From positions 1,860,001 to 1,924,000 of the forward strand of contig WJXW01000006.1 in NCBI GenBank assembly GCA_015832175.1: a stretch of 64,000 bases of DNA. Reading direction: 5' to 3'. This document shows positions 1-10,435 of this stretch, piece after piece; the first letter of the stretch is position 1, and each line of letters begins with the position of its first letter. The notes below the pieces were generated by a model. That model was not told the DNA's origin, did no database searches, and worked only from the letters and a program-made list of their open reading frames with translations. The translations under genes were made by a program, and so were the position numbers. The stretch comes from Paraphaeosphaeria minitans. Lineage: Eukaryota > Ascomycota > Dothideomycetes > Pleosporales > Didymosphaeriaceae.

Positions 1-841
1 AGAGATACCCAAGTTCGAGAAGACTGAGGAGAGTTAATGGAAGAGGTCCAATGTCTTTCGTATACTAAAATGCCCATTTGAGATTTGTGGCCCTTTCAAG
101 TCTACACAAAGGATCAGCGCTGTGCAAGATTCCCTTGATACTACGTCTTGCCTTCTCAGGTTCCGTGTACGTACCGGTCGCTTTACGCGCCCGCGGGTCG
201 TTTCAAGCTACAACAATACACTCCTACACGACAGGGCTTTCGACAGGGAGGCTATTGGGAGCTATGTCATGGTTCGTACGCATTTGCCATATGAGGTCTG
301 GCCGCAACTCGGCTTACATTACGCCCATGATCTGTGCGAGCACTGTAACTCTAAGGCGTCCCACTGGATTCCCTTGTGTACCTGCATGAGACCACGAATC
401 GCGGCCCGTAGCCTACGTCTTGGCCGATCGGTACTCAGTCCTCATCTGTAGTCAGACCAACTGTGCCAGCTTCCCGCAGATCGTACGACAGGAGGCTTCG
501 CGGCCCTTCTTTCTCAGCAGAGCCTCCTTGGACTGGTCAGATGCCATCCGTCCCCCCGTCGTCCGGTCCTGAAACATCCAAAATCAATAAGTCGTGCATA
601 CATCAGACCAGAAGGACTCCCACGTTGCCCGTGCCGCAAAAGCCGCAATGTGCACCCCGCGCTAAAAATAGTGTTTCACCCCACGATTGCGGGACAGAGC
701 GGCAACGTGGATGCAGATCGTGCGCTACGTCCAAAGCGGCTTAGGCTGGTCACTTTGCCCATCGATGACCTAACCAGTCGACTGTCGCCAGTGTGCTCCG
801 CCTCCAGCGCCCTCTGCGACCATGGGAGAAGCACACGAGCA
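1..841. other. Intergenic sequence upstream of the sirtuin gene
   Basis: I see no supported gene, RNA or repeat here. Several short open frames of about 100 codons overlap one another, but none has a recognisable domain, signal peptide or consistent splice structure. The last 200 bases lead into the sirtuin start at 842. An in-frame ATG at 650 exists, but the residues it would add look like random translation. Confidence 0.6.
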
Positions 842-2071
842 ATGCCCCCGGTTCGTGCCCCTCTCTTGCGCATCCCCTATACCTCCCCGCTGCCCGCACC
901 CACGATAATCCCGTCCAGCGCAGGCACAGCCTCAGGCGCTATCGCTGCCCTCGCCGAGTTTCTGCGCCGTTCCGAGCGCGTGTTGTCGCGACATGGACAG
1001 GATGGGAGGACGCTGCTGCTCACGGGCGCCGGCATCTCAGTCGCATCCGGCCTGGCCGACTACAGAGGGACGAAGGGGACGTACACGCTGAACAAGACGT
1101 ACCGGCCCATCTACTACAATGAATTCTGCGAGAACCATGAGATGCGCAAGCGATACTGGGCAAGGAGTTTCTTGGGATGGACAAACATGCTGAGGGCGCG
1201 GCCTAATGCGGGACACGAGGCCGTCGCAAAGCTGGGGGAGCTGGGCATTGTGCGCAGTGTCATCACGCAAAGTACGTCTATGCCCACCTCCACCCTGCCA
1301 AGATGCAGTTTCTGGGCTGGAAGGGACGAGGACGAGGACGAGGATGCTTGAAACGGAAACTGACCGCCACCAGACGTCGACAGCTTCCATCCACAAGCGC
1401 ACCCATCGCTACCTACCATCGAGCTGCACGGCTACCTCCGCACCCTGACTTGCCTCACTTGCAAGAGCGACTACTCCCGCAACGACTTCCAAACCGATCT
1501 CGCGCGTCTGAACCCCGCATGGGCGACGTTTCTGCAAGCGGTGCTCGCTACCGGTGCTCTCGACACCGAGAACCCAGACGAGCGGCGGAAGCGTGGCTTG
1601 AAGTCCAATCCCGACGGCGACGTCGACATCCCCGGCGTGCCATACACGACATTCAGATACCCCGCATGCCCAACCTGTCTTCAGAAAGGAGAGCACGGCG
1701 TGGGTGTGGACACTGATGGCGGGTGGAAGGAAGGAAGCACGGGAGGCGTGCTGAAGCCCAGCGTTGTCATGTTCGGCGAGAGCATCCCTTCCGAGAGGAA
1801 GAACGCCGCCGAGCAGGCGGTCAACGACGCGGAGAGGATACTAGTTATTGGAAGCAGCTTGGCTACGTACTCTGCGTGGCGGCTGGTCAAACATGCAAAG
1901 GAGCTGAAGAAGCCGATTGGAATACTGAACATAGGCGGAGTGCGTGGTGAAGATACCTTCTTTGCGGATGTGCAGGAAGGAAATACCGGCAGGAAGGCGG
2001 TAAGGTGCAGTGAGAGCGCAGATGTGGTGCTGCCGGACGTCGTCAGGATGCTGGAGGGCACTAAGAGGTAG
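842..2071 (+). CDS. SIRT4-like NAD-dependent sirtuin (class II), one intron
   Basis: NAD-dependent protein deacylase of the sirtuin family. Exons are 842-1271 and 1374-2071, giving 375 aa. The 102-bp intron starts GTACGT, ends CAG and has a CTGAC branch point; splicing restores the family motif ITQNVD. Visible motifs are the NAD-binding TGAGIS at residues 61-66, the catalytic His in IELHGY near residue 162, and four zinc cysteines (C170, C173, C242, C245). LKPSVVMFGE and GSSLATYSA follow. The 68 residues between the cysteine pairs look longer than in animal SIRT4. The start at 842 gives an Arg-containing, acidic-free N-terminus that could target mitochondria, where SIRT4 enzymes act; location is an inference. 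An upstream in-frame ATG at 650 would only add residues unlike the family. Family assignment is firm; class II and mitochondrial site are likely. Confidence 0.93.
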
Positions 2072-3437
2072 CCTGTGCTATGTTGTTGTACGGATATATG
2101 TTGCATGTATGTATAACCTTGAGTCTTCGGGAAAACTAATATAGATTCAAGAGGCTCTGAAAAGAATTATTAGACGCTCTGTTTACAAACTCGGATGCTA
2201 CCTATTTATTCCTGGACACTCAGTCAGAATCCCGAGCATGATCGTCCTCTAAGAAACATCACAGTGACCGACAGTAGAAACCGGGACTTTCATAGTGACA
2301 GGTTTATAACTGCAGCATACAGTGAGTTCCTACAGGATAAGGTTTTGCTCCAGTCAAATCCCATAAAAAGCGCAAGGAAAGGGGGGTTCGCCTGGGTTTC
2401 ACGTGCACGAAGATGAGGATTTACAATTCCCTGGCCCTCGATCGCTAGGCAAAAGCGGCTCGGCTGTGGAAGCTTAGAATCAATCGACTCGAGGAGGCCC
2501 GTCCGAACAGGCATCTCAACGTCTGGACACTACCTCGGTAACAGAAAACACGTCGATCCAATACAGAATGCACCACGCTATCGTCCAAAAGTATCCTCCA
2601 GTTGAATATTGTTGTTTCTCAGAACGCACCCCAGGCTCTGAATTATGGTCAATGCCACAGCATCTGCAGCTGTACAGCACACACACCAACTTTCTGCATG
2701 GATTGCAGAAGTGTTAATCATCAACTTCGCGTTTCTAATCAAGCGGAGTTGGCTGTCGACGTGCCACTTGCGTGGCAGCTCGCGTGCGGCCTGTGATCGC
2801 CAGGAACAGCCATATAAATGGATTTTCATCGATTTTGGGGCATCCTTGCAACACACCATGGGCATTATGGCGCCCATGTGACCTCCCGCATGAACGACTT
2901 GGCGATACAGCAACAGAATCGTCATTTGATCCGAGGTTTGTTGCTTGAAGCAAGGCATTGCCCTTGCCCCCCCGCATTAACATGGCCCCATCCCCCTGCG
3001 CATATGTACGCGATGCCAACAAACGTATCGTACGAAGCGTTTAGAACATGCTTTACGAGCGTGCCTGCATACACTCAGCTCTTCGTAGTCGCGGAACATC
3101 TTGGGAAATGGCAGTCGCGATTCGATGCCCACTGCAGTATGCAGGTGTAGCTTCCAGCAAGGCTCCTTCGGCCGCGACTACCTACCGATATCTCTGGTCT
3201 TTCTTCAGATCATCCTGCTTAGGCTCAGCGCCCAGCAACCTTTGCCTATCCAAATAACAGAACATGTTAGCGTACGCAGCCTCGTTCCCAAAGGCGTATA
3301 CTCCGCTCTTAGTACTACCATGGATGTTCCTTATAAGTATTACAATTTCTCCGTCTGCTATCCGCAGGCCTGCGATACGGACGTTCGCTTCCTCTTTAAT
3401 AACCATCTTCTCGGTCCCGAGGCTCACCTTCTACACA
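2072..3437. other. Intergenic region, sirtuin 3' flank and beta-glucosidase promoter
   Basis: This holds the 3' untranslated side of the sirtuin gene and the upstream region of the GH3 gene. TATA-like strings occur near 2,813 (TATAAATG) and 3,332 (TATAAGTA). Runs of C such as those near 2,970 and 2,992 could be read as carbon-repressor (CreA-type) sites, but the match is too loose to call. No gene or RNA is seen. Confidence 0.5.
3332..3339 (+). promoter_or_regulatory. Possible TATA box of the GH3 gene
   Basis: TATAAGTA lies 106 bp upstream of the chosen ATG at 3438, a reasonable distance for a fungal core promoter. This is a motif match only; transcript start data are absent. Confidence 0.3.
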
Positions 3438-6109
3438 ATGGTCCTAGCTGTTCTACTGTCGTTATCGTCACTGGTGGCGGGTGCGGCGATTGAGAAGCGC
3501 GCAGTGCCAGCCGGCTATGTCGCTCCCCCAGCCTACCCAGCACCGCATGGCGGATGGGTGCCGGAATGGAGCGACAGTTTTCAAAAGGCTGCACAAGTTG
3601 TAGCGGGCCTGACTCTGGCTGAGAAGACGAACATCACTGCAGGATCTGGCATATTCATGGGACGTTGTGTCGGCAACACGGGTAGTGCGTTAAGAGTTGG
3701 CATCCCTCAACTCTGTCTCCAAGACGGCCCCCTGGGAGTCCGCAATACCGACCACAACACGGCATTTCCATCTGGTATCACGATTGGCGCCACGTTCGAC
3801 AAAGATCTCATGCGCCGTCGTGGTGAGGCATTGGGTGAAGAGTTCCGAGGAAAGGGTGTCAACGTCTACTTAGGACCGTCCATAGGACCTCTTGGTAGGA
3901 AGCCTCTAGGAGGAAGAAACTGGGAGGGCTTCGGAGCGGATCCTGTGCTTCAGGCGTACGGCGCTGCCCTGACCGTCGAGGGTGTTCAAAGCAAGGGTGT
4001 CATCGCCACTATCAAGCACTGGATCGGAAATGAACAGGAAAAGTACAGGATGTACAGCATCATCCAGGACGGTATCTCATCGAACATTGACGACAGAACT
4101 CTGCATGAGCTTTACGCCTGGCCGTTTGCTGAAGCTGTCCGTTCTGGCGTTGGCGCGGCAATGGTGGCCTACAATGCGGTCAACGGATCAGCATGCTCGC
4201 AAAATGCTTATCTTATAAACAACATCCTCAAGGATGAGCTTGGCTTCCAGGGTTTCGTTATGTCGGATTGGTTAGCTCAGATTTCTGGCGTACCCTCTGC
4301 TCTTGCCGGACTAGACATGTCCATGCCTGGCGATATCCACACTGTTCCTCTCGTCACTGCCCAGTCTTACTGGATGTATGAGTACTCAAGATCCATCTTG
4401 AATGGCTCTGTTCCTGTTGACCGATTGGACGACTCTGTGACCCGCATTCTTGCAGCATGGTATCAGATGAATCAGGACAAGGACTACCCACCACCCAACT
4501 TCTCCGCAAACTCACAGGACGCCGAAGGACCCCTCTACCCTGGAGCTGAACCAGGGTCGCCCAGAGGAATTATCAACGAATTTGTGGACGTTCAAGGTGA
4601 TCACGCGGTCGTTGCAAAGGAAGTGGCTCGTGATGCTATCACCCTGCTGAAGAACGTTAACGGCACCTTGCCATTATCTCGGAGCGCAAGCCTAAAGATC
4701 TTCGGAACAGATGCGGAGAAGAACCCCGATGGCATTAATTCCTGTGCGGATCAAGGATGTAACCAGGGTACACTTGGCATGGGCTGGGGCAGCGGCTCCG
4801 CTCGCTATCCGTACATGGACTCGCCCATTGATGGTTTCAAGTCTCGTGGCGCCAACTACTCCTTCTACAACAGCGACTCTTTTCCGTCAAATTCCAATCC
4901 TACTGGGAACGACGTCGCGGTTGTGTTTGTCACTGCGGATTCAGGGGAGAATTACATCACAGTGGAGGGCAACAACGGAGATCGAGACAGCTCCAAGCTG
5001 AACTTGTGGCACAATGGCGACAAACTGGTGAAGGATGTTGCTGCCAAGTATTCCAGCGTTGTGGTAGTCGTGCATACTGTGGGCCCCATACTCATGGAGC
5101 AATGGATTGATCTACCTTCCGTCAAAGCCGTTCTCTTTGCGCATTTGCCGGGTCAAGAAGCTGGCGACAGCTTGATGCAAGTCCTCTACGGCGACGTCTC
5201 GCCTTCAGGCCATCTGCCTTACACAGTCCCGAAGTCAGAAGACGACTACCCTAAGAGTGTATCGCTGGTATGTCAACCCCACCATGTGATCAATAACAAC
5301 GCTGACCAGTATATCCACCACAGGTTAGCAATGTCATTCTAGTTCAGCCGCAGGACACATTCACAGATGGTCTATACGTTGACTACCGACACTTCAACAA
5401 ACAAGGCATCACGCCACGCTATGCCTTCGGATATGGCCTCAGTTACACAGAATTCTCCTTTTCCGACGCAACCATCACTCCAGTAATCGCATTGACTGCT
5501 GCTCCTCCGACGCGTCCCGCAAAGGGAAAACCCCCAACCTACTCCACCAACATCCCGGCAGCGTCAGAAGCATACTGGCCAGACAAGTTCAACGCCGTCT
5601 TCCGGTACAAGTACTCGTTCCTAGCCAAAAACGATGCCGACGCTGCCGCTAAGGTCGGAAGCTCGACGAAGAAATATCCCTACCCGGCCGGTTACTCGAA
5701 CGTACAGACAGCTGGCGTTGCAGCTGGTGGTGCGCAAGGCGGTAACCCAGCTCTTTTCGAAACCGCGTACGATATCTCTGTCACGGTCAAGAACACCGGA
5801 AAGACGACCGGGAAGGCCGTTGCCCAGCTCTACGTGCAATACCCCACCGGAATATCCTTTGACACCCCGATCATCCAGCTGCGAGACTTCGAGAAGACGA
5901 AGGCGCTGGCTGCTGGCGAGAGCCAGGTCGTCAAGCTGCGCGTCACGCGCAAGGACCTCAGCGTGTGGGATGTCGTGAGCCAGAACTGGGTCGTCCCGAA
6001 CGTGAGCGGAGACTACGGCATCTGGATCGGAGACGCGAGCGATTCGTTGAAGCTGAGGTGTGGTACCAAGGCAGCCACGTGCGTGGGGGGTCAGACGAGC
6101 CCAGTCTAG
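3438..6109 (+). CDS. Secreted GH3 beta-glucosidase, one intron
   Basis: Extracellular glycoside hydrolase family 3 beta-glucosidase, which releases glucose from cellobiose and other beta-glucosides. Exons are 3438-5267 and 5324-6109, giving 871 aa, close to the usual 860 of Aspergillus Bgl1. The 56-bp intron runs GTATGT to CAG with branch CTGAC. The start at 3438 gives a clean signal peptide (about residues 1-17) and a Kex2-like KR at 20-21; the frame extends upstream, but the added residues are not family-like. The KHWIGNEQE motif is present. D277 in VMSDW is the nucleophile by family alignment, and E504 in DSGENYI is the probable acid/base (aligning with Asp280 and Glu509 as I recall them for A. 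aculeatus BGL1). GDRDSS and LNLWHNGD follow. A C-terminal fibronectin III-like domain lies after [12 protein letters not shown]. All key residues are intact, so it should be active. Confidence 0.95.
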
Positions 6110-6888
6110 CGGCCTGAGTACACGCTTGTCATGATTTCTACGTAGCATGGCGAATGTTGAATATCCAAATGTTTGATTGTACCTGCGATCCTGGTTCTAC
6201 TGAGATGTGTGGTGGTGTGTTTGGAGACAACTCACACGATGATGTGGGCTTGGATTCGTTCATGGTCATGGGGTCTTTGGTGGTGCTGGGTAGGTACTGG
6301 CGATACGGTAGGTAGGTGGGTGAGCAAGTCCTATGATCAACCACAGGTTTCGACGACATGGCCGAGTCCCCATGTAAGGTATATAGACTCTCGCATTGAT
6401 CACTCTTACCTTCCAAGACAGCTAAGACGAGTCTACTTGGCGCTACATTTAGGTAAGCCCCAGCTCTTGGGGGAGTTTTTTTTTCGGGAGCGGACGTTGT
6501 AGGTAGTCGTTTGTAGGTGGGCATCGTACCTAAGCGGGGGTAGGAATTCCGACGAACCGCCTGCCCCCGTGTCGTGCGGACTGTGTCTCCGCGCGGTTTC
6601 GCAATGTGTGCATAGTCTCTCTTTGGGATTAAATGAGGAGAGCTTTGGGGTGCTGGGCTTGCTCTTGGATCATCTGCCCATGGCCGGTGGGGGGTGGCCT
6701 ACGGAGTCAGCAACACCACATGGGTCCGGGCATCGAGCCTTGTCTACGGTTTGCAGTACGCTTTATGATTCAATTATTGGGTGAAAGTTGGCAACCCGGT
6801 TGGACAAATGCGAGTTCACAAATCTTGAGTAGATGATTCTCACGTTGAGGGCGTTGGTATACCTAGGTAGGTAGACGTGGCTAGGTAC

Positions 6889-6980
6889 GGTAGGTAGGTA
6901 GGTAGGTAGGTAGGTAGGTAGGTAGGTAGGTAGGTAGGTAGGTAGGTAGGTAGGTAGGTAGGTAGGTAGGTAGGTAGGTA
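6889..6980. repeat. GGTA tetranucleotide microsatellite, 23 copies
   Basis: An uninterrupted run of GGTA repeats covers 92 bp, that is 23 units, flanked on the left by degenerate TAGGTAGG copies at 6863-6873. It is not the fungal telomere repeat TTAGGG. The same motif occurs singly in almost every intergenic region of the gene-rich part, so the array may have grown from one of those copies. Confidence 0.97.
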
Positions 6981-7413
6981 ACGAACTCCCTCGCCACAGC
7001 ACATGGCCGGCACACGCATCCCGTTCGCCCTCCCCTCGTGATGATCAAACAGTAAGATGAACATATCATTCAGCCCCGCCCGTCCCCCACCAATCGTTCC
7101 CGAAAGATCCCTGCTGGGCCAGGGACCCCGCCAATCCACGGCGCCACTTGGATAACGCTCGCTTCGCCTCTTCCGAGCGCCCTGTACACTACCTGCCGGT
7201 TGGAGCCACGCGAGTGGTATGCGTGCGTGATTGCAGCTGGCGCCAACGCTGGATTCGGTAGGTAGCATAGGTGCCGTGCGGGCACGGAGAGCGTAGGGAG
7301 GGCCGAATCAGTGGGTGTTGTCGGGGCATGAGGGAGTGTCGTGTATGCGGAGGGTGTATGTTTTGAACATGAGGTTGAACGACCGGGGGGTGGGCTTTTA
7401 GCCTTGGGTTTGT

Positions 7414-7420
7414 TATAAGA
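7414..7420 (+). promoter_or_regulatory. Possible TATA box of the Vps62-like gene
   Basis: TATAAGA lies about 147 bp upstream of the ATG at 7561. It is a motif match in a promoter-proximal position, without transcript support. Confidence 0.3.
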
Positions 7421-7560
7421 GCGGAGTTGCTGCTGAAGTGAATGTGAATGTTTCGTAGATGCACTCGCGGACCGCGACGTCCTGGCTCAGTGGTTTCGCT
7501 CTTTCATACCTACCTATACACCTCTGACATCGACTCTGCTGGTTACGTATCCGGCTCAGA

Positions 7561-8945
7561 ATGTTTGGCGGAAAGGTATTCGGTCTTGTGGCTTTGGCTG
7601 CTGGGGCTTTTTCCGCGCCGGCAAAGCGGCAAGCACCGAGTGGTGTGCCCGACTATGTGCTGAAATATGGTACGTGCGAACTTTGTACTTCCCTCGCAGC
7701 AAAAATTTGTCGAAAGGAATGGTGGTGGATGCCAGTCTGCTCGCGTTGCATGTCTCGGCCCCGGCGGCATGGTAGCATTGTCAACGAATGTCACAAGTCT
7801 ACGGCCCCCGGACCTGCCCTTTTCGTACAAAATACATAGCGTCTACCCTAGAGCTGTTTCGTGCTTCCGACTGACATTTCGCAGCCCCCGTTGTCTATCT
7901 TCATAATCAGGACCCTTACATGCCTTCCGACCTCAACACTCACATCTCACACACAACTCCACGGGTGAACTTCAACACTGTATCAGCGCCTAATCCTTTG
8001 GACCTCAACAGTCTCAATCAGCTAGGTGGCGACGTGTACTTGACATCTAACGATGATATCACCACCATTCCTGAGTGGCTGAAGGGTGTGAGGCCCGATG
8101 GCAACGGCAAGACGGAGGGCACTACCGCTGCAGTCATCGTCAATGACAAAGGGAATGGAGACGTAGATGCTTTCTACATGTTCTTCTACACTTACAACTG
8201 GGGCGGTGAAGTGCTAGGACTGAGCTCCTTGAACTTCGGCAACCACGTCGGAGATTGGGAGCATGTAATGGTACGCTTCAAAGACGGTCAACCTCAAGCT
8301 GTCTGGTACTCTCAGCATGCGAATGGACAGGCCTTCAAGTACTCGGTAAGGAAATGTCCGGCGATGTTACTTCTCCACTTGCTTACTTCCATGCCTTGAA
8401 GGTCACTCAAAAGCACGCGGACAATCTGCGCCCAATTGCCTACTCGGCGAATGGCTCGCACGCCAATTACGCCATAGGCGGCACGCACGACCACACGATC
8501 CCAAACTTCAACATGCCGGGAGGCGTGCTCGAGGACCATACTGCAAAGGACGTCTTCTGGGACCCGCTCCAGTCCTCGCTCTACTACAAGTACGATGCTG
8601 GCGCAAACACTTTCACCGCGTACGATGGCACGAGCCCCGTCAACTGGCTGAGCTTTGCTGGCCGCTGGGGCGACCAGGAATATCCCACGAGCGACAAGAG
8701 ACAGTTCAAGATCTTTGGCCAGGCCAAGTACAGCAGCGTCTGTCTCTCTCCCTCTCTCGCTTCCCATTTCTTTTTTTTTCCATGCTGACCCTATGCAGGG
8801 ACCTACGGGACCGGCAGACAAGCAGCTGAACCGGAGCAATGTGTGCCCTGATAATGGCAACAACTGCATACTGCGCGGCATCTTGGTGCCAAGGAGTGCA
8901 GAGTTGGATGCGCAGGTGTTTGCTGAGGATGTTGTGCAGGGCTGA
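7561..8945 (+). CDS. Secreted Vps62-family protein, three introns
   Basis: Member of the Vps62/DUF946 family, named after yeast Vps62, which affects vacuolar protein sorting; the biochemical role of secreted fungal members is not settled. Exons are 7561-7669, 7885-8345, 8402-8737 and 8799-8945, giving 350 aa. The first junction recreates KYAPVVYLHNQDPY, typical of the family start. The motifs GNHVGDWEHVMVRF and AYSANGSHANYA are intact, and the protein ends with the usual GPTGPADKQLN block and a CPDNGNNC cysteine pair. Residues 1-19 form a signal peptide and KR at 22-23 may be a Kex2 site. Intron 1 is long (215 bp); introns 1 and 3 have CTGAC branch points; intron 3 has the weaker donor GTCTGT. 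The acceptor of intron 2 could instead lie 12 bp downstream, which also keeps frame. The family call is firm. Confidence 0.9.
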
Positions 8946-10435
8946 AGAGGATTTCTTCTGTTTGGATTCTGATGATGGGCAGAGTGCCTTTGGATGAAGG
9001 CTGTATATACCTCCAGTGACCTTGTTTTCCCATGGAATGATCATGTTGGGATGAATGTTCTGTCCGGTTGAGCAACAGGCTGAATGCACCACGAGAGGAA
9101 GTTCCCCTCGTCGTGAAGGTGGTCCAGCGTTTAGAGTGGCTTGGGTAGAGTCCAGAATCAGCGGTCAACATTATGAGCCATTACCTACCTACGGTGCGCG
9201 TTTTTGAGTTCACCGATGGATCTGGTTCGTGTGCTACACCTGTACAAGGGTGGATCGGTACCAAATCACATGCCTCTGAATACTCACATGGGCCACCACC
9301 AGCCTTAAACGCCGAACTTTACATGGGGAAGATGGAACGTCGAAGATCACCTGCTCATTACGTGCAGCGTTTCCTGCTATTTTCGCTTCTTCTGCGCTTC
9401 TCTGCCATCGCTCCCTAGTTGCGGCTTCCTGCACGGGGACTGGTGAGAGCACGCCATTGGTCCAACTTCCATGTCACTCTACAGCGCCATATGCTATCAC
9501 GGCACGCACATACAGACATGACCTTTGTCGCCTTCAACCTCTGATGCTTCCCGTTTCTATCACGTTGCATTATTTCCCCCAGTTGTTCGATAGTTTCACG
9601 AAACCTGTCGCCGACCTCACTTCTGTTTGCCTGTCGGCCCGCTATGAATCTGGCATTTCCCAATTATACTGCTCTCTGATGGAGCAGTCCTGCAAGAGAT
9701 AGCATAGTGCCAACGTCGATCGTTATGTATCGTGTGCCACAGGAGTGAGACAGTCGCTCCACGTGCCCGAACGCTCACACAGCTCCCGACACAGCTGCAG
9801 CTCTTCTTCGTGTAGGTTACATCCATACATGTCTTCTCCACTTACTTCACGGCAGGCTGACACCTGATGATCCTAGTCCAGCAAGGTTATCTTGCCGTTC
9901 TCGGATCACGGCAAGTCACTCGAGACATTTCCAGCATTCCTAGTCGTGTATCACGTCAATCGCCCTAGGCGTAGGTATAACTTGCAGCTCTTTCCATTCC
10001 ACCGTCAGGTTGTTTCTGAATATCTGGATACAAGTCTCATACCTAACGGCCGTTCCTCCATTCGACAAACCACTGCTGTGCGCCATCAACGCGAAACCAA
10101 CCCATTGGACAGACACGAAACAATAATTTGTAACATGGAATGGAACACAGGTCGGGATTGAACTAGCTTTCGTTTGGTACTCGACACTAGGTACCGTAGG
10201 TATACCTACCTACCTACCTCGCGAACGGCCCAGAGAATTTTCGTTTGCACGAGCGACCTCGTTTTACACCAGGATTTTCGAAGAAGATATCCATACCAAC
10301 GTTTAAATTCCACATCCAATGACAAGTTTGGAGAATCCAAAATTTCCATAATTTAGAAGCTCTGTCACTACCATACCTAGGTAGCCGTACCAGGCTATTG
10401 TGGGTCCAGCGCCAAGCCAATCTAGGTATCGAATC
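8946..10435. other. Intergenic region before the GH92 gene
   Basis: About 1.5 kb without a supported gene. It contains CCTACCTA motifs at 9183, at 10204-10219 (four tandem copies of CCTA/ACCT) and near 10375. Several short frames on both strands show no domain, signal peptide or splice logic. I found no tRNA by eye. Confidence 0.5.

Larger units (their letters stand above)
6110..7560. other. Intergenic region rich in TAGG/CCTA motifs
   Basis: This lies between the GH3 stop and the Vps62-like start. It contains a 92-bp GGTA array (6889-6980), isolated TAGGTAGG or CCTACCTA motifs (about 6307, 6498, 7258, 7508), a T9 run near 6,477 and a TATAAGA near 7,414. Short frames here are chance or read through the tandem repeat. 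No gene is supported. Confidence 0.55.

Noticed and set aside
650..841. Upstream in-frame ATG that would extend the sirtuin by 64 residues
   Set aside because: The added residues resemble random translation; the ATG at 842 gives a plausible targeting N-terminus.
2578..3022. Minus-strand frames between sirtuin and GH3 genes
   Set aside because: Overlapping frames of about 100 codons without domain, signal peptide or supported introns.
6889..6980. Telomere-like or CRISPR-like array
   Set aside because: GGTA units without spacers; not TTAGGG; a simple microsatellite.
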